Assembly: GCF_020379485.1 (NCBI RefSeq)
Contig: NC_063436.1
Location: forward strand, 18,245,389-18,309,388
Length of the DNA: 64,000 nucleotides
Origin: Brassica napus
Taxonomy: Eukaryota > Streptophyta > Magnoliopsida > Brassicales > Brassicaceae
Direction: 5' to 3'
The notes beneath the pieces are model-generated. The model saw only the letters and a list, made by a program, of their open reading frames with translations. It had not been told where the DNA came from and made no database searches. The translations under genes and the position numbers were made by a program. The stretch's first letter is position 1; each line of letters begins with the position of its first letter. This document shows positions 56,673 through 64,000 of this stretch, one piece after another.

Positions 56673-57611
56673 ATTAGCTATAATTGATACACTCTGGTGC
56701 TCGTATTCCTTTTTTTAAGAGAGTCTGTTTATACGAGTGGTTTAAGAAAAAAAAAACACTATGGGTGGGCAAAAAAAACAACCGGACCAAACCGACCCAA
56801 CCAAACTCAAACTGACCCAAACCAAACCAAACTTTATGTCTAAACCATTTGGTTCAAGATTTTATCAATCCAAATGGTTCGGTTTGATTTGGTTTTAAAC
56901 CAAACCAAACTGAAAAACTTAAGTATTTTTAGTTTAATTAAATGTACTTATAATATTTAACCATTTATCCTAAACAACCAAACAAAAAGTTATACATTTT
57001 ACTTTTAAAAGAATAGAATAAATATAACTAAAAATAAAATAAAAGAATATGAATCTCATACATTAACATCAAAACCAAAAATTGCTTATCATATTTATAA
57101 TATGTTTGAAGATAATAATATCAAATTATTGGATTACATTTTCTTGATTTTTATTGTGATGTTTAGCTTTACATTTAAATATAAAGGAAATAATGATTTA
57201 GTGTCAAATGATATTTGTTTATGTTTTTATAAATTATATGTTTGTAACAAAAATAGACAAAACTAAAAAAGTCAATTGAACAAACACAAATAAAACCAAA
57301 TTAAATCGAACCAAACACAAACCAAACTGAGATAAAACCAAACCAAACATACATCAAACCGAAGTAAGATCGAAACACAAATCAAACAAAACTAATTTGG
57401 GTTGTCTTTAGTTAAAGTTTTTCTAAATCCAAATAAACCAAGCCGAACCGAATATAAACTTTTTTCAATTAGCCAGGAAATTGCACATAGAACCTTCCAA
57501 ACTATGAGTGAAATGCCAATTAACTTGTGCAGCATCTTTTTTAAGGACATTATAGTTCTTGTTTTTGATTCTGAACAAGGTCTTTTACAAAAATGATCTG
57601 TGAGTGATACT

Positions 57612-57870
57612 CAGTGCCGGCCCTTGGACCACGCGAAAGAAGCGGTTGCTTCCGGCCGTATAATTTATCAAAAGATTTCAGCCACAAAACATTAAAATTC
57701 CCTTTAGTCTAGTGGTCTGTTGTGTCTATCTACTGCCTTTCCAACCCCGGTTCGAACAGCACCTTCTCCATATCAGCCATTAATATTTTTTCTATCTTTT
57801 TTTCTTTAAAATGTGGCCAATTTTTTTTTTTTTTTTGCATCCAGCCACCGAATTTCTAGGACCGGCTCTG
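57612..57870. mobile_element. hAT-type MITE, 259 bp
   Basis: Imperfect inverted ends (CAGTGCCGGCCCTTGGA against complement CAGAGCCGGTCCTAGAA) are flanked by the perfect 8-bp duplication GTGATACT (57604-57611 and 57871-57878), the size used by hAT transposases. Inside, about 57703-57768 contains TAGTCTAGTGGT and CCCCGGTTCGAAC, resembling RNA polymerase III A and B boxes. Confidence 0.85.
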
Positions 57871-59252
57871 GTGATACTTGCTGCTATACCACTCAGAACC
57901 TTATAAAACTAGGTCTTCGATCATTTTACATGTAAATGTTTTGAGGTATTAAAAAAAAAACATGTAAATGTTTTTGTAATCTTTTTATGAGTTGATTTTG
58001 TTACAAAATAAAATGAAACTTTAGTGTGTTCTACCAAAATACAATAGTTTGAATGAATAAAAAAATAGATTTAAACACGAAGATTAAAAAATCAGATTAA
58101 GCTTTAGGCAGCATTATCCATCAAAAAGAAGTTAAATGTCAATCAACTTCTCAGAGCCCAGTGCATATTCGTCATCCTTTTCTCTCTTTACCCTCAAATC
58201 ACAATTACTTCAAAATCACAATACAAATTAAAAATAAATTAAGATCCTCAGAGTAAAAAATGCTTATAGCTTTTCATCAATAAAACAAATCAGGTCTCAA
58301 AGATTTCATGCCATCATTGGATCCTTTTAAGAAAATTTACCAATTGAAACATGCAAATGAATAAAAAAAGAGAATTATACATAATAGATGTACCACGAGC
58401 TTATTCGCTATACCTGATTCACGTAGGCAAAGCGACTCAACGACCCTGCTATAAAACTTTATCGCCTCTCGAGTCAAAATCGATATAACATCGAAAATCT
58501 ACAGGAAAATCAATCTGAGTGGAATCCACTCTCAGGTAAACAAAAACAAGTACTTATAACATGATAAACATACAAAAGAGACCAATTAAGAGAAAACATA
58601 CACAAAAGACGGAGAAAACGAAAAGAGTGAATGTACATCGCCGGAAGTAGAGTATTTCGTATATACACGGGATTAGGAATTAGGGTATTTTGGACGTAAA
58701 CTTGTAAGATAATGGGCATTTTCATTCATTATAGCCCTGCCTCAATGAAATCCTATACCTTAGAAAAGTGATTAGGTCCGTCTCTAACTTCAAATATTTC
58801 GTATACATCTAATAATAACATCACTTATTGTAATTGATTTTAAATTATATATATATATATGTATATATATATTTGTTTCATTTGTAGATAAGTAATTTTA
58901 AAAAGTATCATTCATTTTTGTGATGAAATTTAAGTGATGCAATTCTTTTCTTTTCTATAGTGTTATGAGCTTCTTTTTTTTAATACATTTATGGAAGCCC
59001 ATCTCGATAAGACTATAAGGGAAACTATTTTATTTCATTTTTCATTGCATGCACTGCATGCAAATTAAGACCTGGACAAGAAGTTACAACCACAATACTT
59101 TGAAGATAGAGACATACGCATTCTTATTTAGACCTTAGTCATGCATGCATACGTAAGCATACACGTTAATGGCCATGACGCAAAACATAAAACAACAGAA
59201 GGGAAACACACACCGTAACCAAACCAAGAAGGAATACTTGGTTTGAAACCAG

Positions 59253-60483
59253 TTAGATGAGCCTAAAGAGGCCATTGACGAATTGCAAGATGTTGATGCC
59301 GCCGGTAACGATGGTTCCTGCGAGATTTAACGGTGCCGTGAGGAGTCCGTTGGTAGGGAGGCTTGCGTTGCATGTGGAGAGAGGGGCCGTGACAATGGCC
59401 CTACAACCGGAGTTAAGGAGTGTGGAAAGAAGCGAGATCGGAAGTACTGTACTGGAAGGAAACGAGAATACTCCATTAGCTCCCGTAGTCGTAGTTGTAA
59501 CATTTTGCCCAGCACACTGAAGCAAAACGGGCACACCTGTTTTTTGTTTGCATGTTTAGTTAGATAAACAAATATTTTGTATACATTTTAACAGTTATTT
59601 GTATAGATATATATATCGGGGTTGATTGGTATTTGTTGTAGGTGCTGTCCACAGCCTATTTATTTCTACAACACCAAATTCAGAGCAATCAAGTTTTAAT
59701 TTTTCTTTTTTGAAACCACAACTCTTAAAATAACTTACAGCTGTACGAGTGCTCTCTGCAGAACCAAATATTCAAAGCAATTGTTTAGTGCTTTCCATAA
59801 AATTCTACAACAATAAAATCTAAAATCAGAGCAAAAAATCTACAGATTTTTTTCTACAGCAAAATTTTTAAAGCTACAGCCATTACCAATCGGATCCATC
59901 GGTGAATATTTTGTATACATTCTACGAATTGAGGTGGTCAATATTATACTCACATATACACATTATTTCGTGAATATTATATTGGTCCGTACGTTCTCCA
60001 TATATAGGTAGCTTAATTTATACTTTCAAATCTAAAAATTTGAGCGTATAAACATGTTTTACCAGATTTTCGTATAAACATGTTTTACCAGATTTTACTA
60101 ATATCAGTTTAGCTGGTTGAAAATAATTATGTAGCTATTTGCAGAAAATATAAAATAAATTCAAAACCATAGTTTTGTCTAAGTGATGCATCTATAACTA
60201 TCACCTACGGTTTGCAGAATCGTTTCAATTTTTTTTGGCCGGGTTATAGAGAAAGCAAAAGTATAGAATTAAAAGTTTAAAACCTACCGGCGAAAGGAGG
60301 GATGGAAGTGGTATTGGTAGAGACGCTACCATTGGTAGAGCACGTAACAAGCCCTTGTATATTGACGACAGTAGCCCCGCCAAGAAGCCCACTAATTTGA
60401 GCGTTAGCCATTGGATACACCACAAAGAGACACATCAAGATCAGTGAGAAGGCCATGTTTTTGTTCTTGATGAGCATTGCCAT
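59253..60483 (-). CDS. Phylloplanin-like / Ole e 1-type small secreted protein
   Basis: Two exons on the minus strand (60483-60288 and 59536-59253) encode 159 aa. The N-terminus has a signal peptide (MAFSLILMCLFVVYPMANA preceded by nine residues). The mature part starts QISGLLGG and has four Cys (VTCSTNG, LLQCAGQ, NSGCRAI, LSTCNAS), Thr/Ser-rich stretches, and ends LQFVNGLFRLI. The pattern (VNIQGLVTCS...VPVLLQCAGQ...GVFSF) fits the phylloplanin branch of the Pollen Ole e 1/extensin-like family, secreted leaf-surface or wall proteins. The 751-bp intron holds a MITE (59618-59897) and a 26-bp direct repeat at about 60046-60097. The exact biological role is not known. Confidence 0.82.
59618..59897. 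mobile_element. MITE with GATTGGT-type ends, copy 2, in the phylloplanin-like intron
   Basis: The 280-bp element starts GGGGTTGATTGGT and ends ACCAATCGGATCC, flanked by ATC on both sides (59615-59617, 59898-59900). The subterminal GCTGT/ACAGC words are shared with copies 1 and 3. Confidence 0.7.
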
Positions 60484-60850
60484 GTTGTTAGGATTATTAA
60501 AGCTGAAGTGTTGAAACTAAAGAGTAGATTTTCTTTTGTTTGTGTTGCTATTGGTTTTGGATGTGGTTAAGTGCTTCCCTTGCAGCTCTATTTATAGAAC
60601 AAGATTCATAGATCTCTCCTCCAATTTACTTGGATATTTTATATTTATATTTAAAAGAGGTTTGATCGTGAATCCTAAATATATAAATTCAACTGTAGGA
60701 CAAACAATCTATTTTATATTACTTTCACATTAATTATACAGTTTATTCAAGAAGAGTTATACAAGAATATCTATGTAACTTCCAAGGAATGTTTTTTTTT
60801 GGAACATCGAAGGAATATCCTAAGATTAGTCGGGTGTAATTAATGTGTAA

Positions 60851-61058
60851 GAACATGATTAATGCAGATTTTTTAGGGTGAGGTTCTTAGCGTAATATAA
60901 GATACGTCTTTTTAGCTTTTAACTAAGAAAACCTAAGAGACGTCTCTTATATATCTCTTATTTAAAAGACGTTTTCTATTTTTTCTTAGTTAAAAACTAA
61001 AAGACGTATCTTATATTGCGTTAAGAATTCCACCCTAAGATCCACATTAATCATGCTC
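60851..61058. mobile_element. MITE with TAA target duplication, long inverted repeats
   Basis: The 208-bp element folds almost end to end: ~80-bp inverted arms share ACATGATTAATG, AGGGTG, TTCTTAGCG and AATATAAGATACGTCTTTT. TAA flanks both sides (60848-60850, 61059-61061). Confidence 0.8.
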
Positions 61059-61111
61059 TAACGATGCTTCGAGCACTAGCTTTGACTTTTTTACCTACTA
61101 TAAACTGGATA

Positions 61112-61383
61112 CTAGATCTTGACTCGCTCAACCGTGCAAGTTTTTTAATTTTATATTTAAATATTTTAGTTTATACTCTCTCTTGATACAAAAATATGAT
61201 GTTTACGGTTATTCACAAATATTAAAAGAAATTAAATATTTACTTTTATCTATTACTTTTTGGTTTTTCTTTTAGTTAGATGATATTTTAAAATATTTAT
61301 TTGTATTCAAATAAAAATATAAAATATTATAATTAATTTATGTAAAATTTTGTCCAAATTAAAAAATCGCGCATGAAAAATTC

Positions 61384-61434
<51 letters not shown>

Positions 61435-62000
61435 GCGATTTATTATAAAAACAGTATATGGTTGAATCTATAGTATTGTATTTTAAAATATTATATATTT
61501 ATCAATACATGTTTGTTAACAATATACCTATATAAATATTGATACATGTATGATATAATTAATAATAATAACATTTATTATGCAAATACAATAGTCTTTG
61601 GATTTTTAATATTTGATTCAATTTTATTATTTGCAAGGTAAGAAAATAAAATCGAATCAAATATTAAAAATCCTAAAACTATTGTATTTTCATAATAAAT
61701 GTTATTATTATTATTATTAATTAGATAATATACAAGTATAAACTCTAGAATAATTAAATGTTATTATTATTAAGTAGATTATAAATGGTTATATGCAAAT
61801 ATAATTATATATTGACGGAATATTATATTTTTGAAATTATGCATATCATATAATATTTGATGGAATAAAAATAGAATTAAATAGGTTGTTAGGATTTTAT
61901 CACGAAAATACAAAAAAAAAAATATAAACAGTTTTCTATGGATGATCCATTAAAATATCACACATGAAAGAAGTCATGACTTTTATTTTAATTATATAGA
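61112..62000 (-). mobile_element. Non-autonomous Helitron, 889 bp
   Basis: On the minus strand it starts TCTATATAATTAAAA and ends GAGTCAAGATCTAG, lying between host A (61111) and T (62001). The hairpin before the 3' end (around CTTGCACGGTTGAGCG) is weak. It contains a (TA)n run (about 61387-61430) and an inverted pair around AATATTAAAAATCC and ATTATTATTATTA (61565-61720). Confidence 0.7.
61387..61430. repeat. TA dinucleotide microsatellite
   Basis: About 21 uninterrupted TA units inside the Helitron at 61112-62000. Confidence 0.9.
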
Positions 62001-62042
62001 TATTTAGACACAGCTTAATATGATTGAACAACGGTAACCTTA

Positions 62043-62174
62043 GAGCATGATTAATGGGGGATTCTTAGAGTGGAGTTCTTAGCGGAATATAAGAAACCGT
62101 CTCTTAAGAAAAAGAAACGGTTTCTTATATTTCATTAAGAACTCCACTCTAAAAATCTCCCATTAATCATGATC
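62043..62174. mobile_element. MITE with TTA target duplication, short member of the GAGCAT family
   Basis: A 132-bp near-perfect hairpin: GAGCATGATTAATGGGGGAT at the left pairs with the right end CCCATTAATCATGATC. It is flanked by TTA (62040-62042, 62175-62177). Confidence 0.8.
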
Positions 62175-62179
62175 TTATT

Positions 62180-62482
62180 TGGCAACAGGTTCTTGTGCAG
62201 TTTGGAAGGAGACATATGTTCCGAGAATTGCAGGATATGGTTGATTGGATGCTCTCTAGGTCTGATCATTTAGCGCAACTCTTAAAAGGCTTACGATCCA
62301 GACAACTGTCTTCCACATCTGGAAAGAGAGGAACAGTTGGCTCCAGAGCTCCACTTGCACCTCCCATACAGCAGTTTTCAAACATATTGATTGCAGTGTT
62401 AATTGTTAAAGACTCCATCCTTGCACGTATCAACATAAGGAAATTCAAGGATCTCTTTTCCCAATGGTTCACGTTTGAATAA
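62180..62482 (+). pseudogene. Unassigned coding-like fragment, possibly the C-terminal end of a LINE
   Basis: An open frame ending TAA at 62480-62482 reads GRRHMFRELQDMVDWMLSRS and later VKDSILARINIRKFKDLFSQ, WFTFE. The SILARI...RKFKDL...W pattern resembles the last residues of plant LINE reverse-transcriptase ORFs, but the upstream part is not recognised. It sits between two MITEs with no companion exons. Confidence 0.3.
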
Positions 62483-62548
62483 GTTGTTCATTCACCGTTA
62501 ATTTTCTGGTTATTTATAAGCTTTTTTCATCTTTTTTTGGTCTTTTAT

Positions 62549-62837
62549 GAGGTTGATTGGTAAGTGCTGTGATTTCGTTTTTTGACTGTAGATATATTGC
62601 TGTGGTTTTTATTGCTTTGGCTTTAGACTTTTAATTTTTAAAAATCTTTAAATTTGGACTGTAGATTTTTGTCTCTGCAGAGAAATTGTAAAGACATAAA
62701 TTCAAAGAAGTTTTGTGGATTTTATAAAATGGCTGTGAACTTTAAAAAAAAAATAGAAATCAAGATTGGTATAAATTTAGTGCTCTAGAAAGAAATGAGG
62801 CTGTAGAGAGCACTCACAGCCACTACCAATCACACCC
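62549..62837. mobile_element. MITE with GATTGGT-type ends, copy 3
   Basis: The 289-bp element starts GAGGTTGATTGGTAAGTGCTGT and ends CACAGCCACTACCAATCACACCC, flanked by TAT (62546-62548, 62838-62840). Confidence 0.75.
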
Positions 62838-62840
62838 TAT

Positions 62841-64000
62841 AACTCTTAGCTCCACCGAATTTTTGTATTGAAACCATTTCAGTTTTTGGTAAATAAAATT
62901 CACATTTTATCTAAAAGAATATGATTGAACAAAGTAACTATTTGTAAAAAAAAAAAAAAAAGAACAACAAAGTAACGTATCTTCCATAATATTTAAACCA
63001 AGAATTCTTGATTTCTAGTATACCAAAATAATTGTACGATAACTGTCGATAAACATCATATATATCGAATGTAATGGTTTTCTTACTGATCCTTTTTGGT
63101 TGTGTAAGTTTTGAGAGAAGATTAAAAACGTAACTAAACTACTAATATGATAGCATAATCATAGCAGAAAAAAACTTTATATTTTATGATAAAACAGCTA
63201 AAAGAACTCGTGGTGTGACTCCTGGGTGGTTGTAACTGTCAAACCCCCCTAATCATAGGGATAGAGGGGGCCGGGGGTAAACAAATCAAACTTGCACAAC
63301 GCAGGCTCTTGATAATAGGGAAAGAATAGCAAATCCACCATCAGCTTGTGTTGTAGATTGGTCCATGAACCTATTTTTAATCGTGGACTTTGAGGTAGAT
63401 CACTCGTTTTGTTAGCCATCACAAAAGTGATACATACGTAACTGTGAATGTATCTTGTCAATGAAACGACACGGGACCAGATCGTCCGTAGGTTGTCGCA
63501 GGATACATAAAATCTTAGTTTTAAATGAATCTCCACGGAACCAGAAAAACGATCCCTACACGATCAAGTTGTCCACTTGGTAACGGTGAGTACCTGCTCA
63601 ATAAGTGTTTGGTAGATTTCAAAAACCCTAAAGAAAAATCACTCGGGAGTTGAGAGTTTACATATAGAACCAAGAAAGTCAGGTAATTTACTACAAGCAA
63701 GATTTTTGAAATATTTCTTCTTACCATCAAGGGTTATAGTATATTTTGAACTTGTTCTGGACAAAATTGGGCTTATCCCATTTAACCCGCTACGCATATG
63801 GGCTTGTCCATAACCCTGACCGCACTATTATATTTTGGATGCATACTACTCATAGAGAGTTCCACCCATTTGATGCCACATTAAAACTAAGGGGGTTATT
63901 GGGAGATGAATTTGTATAGAGTTTATGAATTTTAAGAATTGATTGATTTAATAAAGTTATGTAGATTGTGAAAATTTATATAGATTGACTTATGAAATTT
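62841..64000. other. Intergenic DNA at the right end
   Basis: Mostly AT-rich. Between 63230 and 63740 the composition is closer to coding DNA and two overlapping minus-strand frames are open (63536-63249 and 63730-63521). The second has a signal-peptide-like start (ISKILLVVNYLTFLVLYVNS). I recognise neither, and no start or splice model is convincing. Confidence 0.4.

Larger units (their letters stand above)
54881..59252. other. Repeat-rich intergenic region
   Basis: Contains the promoter of the pectin methylesterase-like gene (left end) and three MITEs listed separately (55574, 56001, 57612). About 56765-57460 is a dispersed crucifer repeat dominated by AACCAAAC/GGTTTGGTTT words with one GGGTGGGC-like end. 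A TA microsatellite lies near 58850-58870. No protein gene is recognised. Confidence 0.55.
60484..62180. other. Promoter of the phylloplanin-like gene and transposon-rich DNA
   Basis: The first few hundred bases are upstream sequence of the minus-strand gene. The rest is almost filled by two GAGCAT-family MITEs and a Helitron (listed separately). Confidence 0.55.

Noticed and set aside
1..64000. CRISPR arrays, bacterial operons, rRNA or functional tRNA genes
   Set aside because: The window is plant nuclear DNA. No such features were seen. The only GGTTCGAA box is inside a MITE.

Overview
The window is nuclear DNA of a crucifer, most likely Brassica or Raphanus. It is AT-rich with short GT-AG introns. 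Its genes match, in order, Arabidopsis chromosome 3 loci that I recall as running from about At3g16770 to At3g17060: RAP2.3, RPL19, PUM24, a GH28 protein, ARR1, GATA17, LPD1, TENA_E, REM22, a universal stress protein, a glycine-rich protein and a pectin methylesterase-like protein. These names rest on recognising the translated products. No database search was run.

Layout. 1-7.5 kb: a decayed TPR-like gene split by a young LTR element that encodes only a duplicated Gag-like, AT-hook protein. 8.5-9.6 kb: RAP2.3-type ERF-VII factor. 12.3-13.7 kb: pseudogene scraps of RPL19 and probably PUM24. 14.3-15.1 kb: a receiver-only copy of ARR1. 19.9-22.1 kb: GH28 protein. 26.8-29.5 kb: complete ARR1. 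30.1-30.8 kb: a retroposon with exact target duplications. 31.3-31.9 kb: GATA17 (minus). 33.4-36.6 kb: plastid dihydrolipoamide dehydrogenase LPD1 (minus, 15 exons). 37.8-38.6 kb: TENA_E (minus). 40.1-45.7 kb: a tandem duplication of a REM22/USP block, with one USP copy reduced to a scrap. 46.1-47.0 kb: a transplanted 3' end of PHYB. 47.8-48.9 kb: a Helitron. 49.1-51.5 kb: a Pack-MULE carrying an acyl carrier protein fragment and a small two-exon gene. 52.1-53.0 kb: glycine-rich secreted protein. 53.5-54.9 kb: pectin methylesterase-like protein (minus). 55.6-62.8 kb: a MITE-rich stretch holding a phylloplanin-like gene (minus, 59.3-60.5 kb).

The genes do not form an operon-like unit. Several are regulators: hypoxia/ethylene (RAP2.3), cytokinin (ARR1 and its receiver-only copy), LLM-type B-GATA and B3. 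The others are plastid lipid metabolism (LPD1), thiamin salvage (TENA_E) and cell-wall or secreted proteins. The most notable non-standard features are the Pack-MULE (55-bp terminal inverted repeats, 9-bp target duplication), the Gag-only retrotransposon with AT-hooks, the receiver-only ARR1 duplicate and the PHYB fragment with an open frame. Exon coordinates were read by eye from splice consensus and frame continuity.
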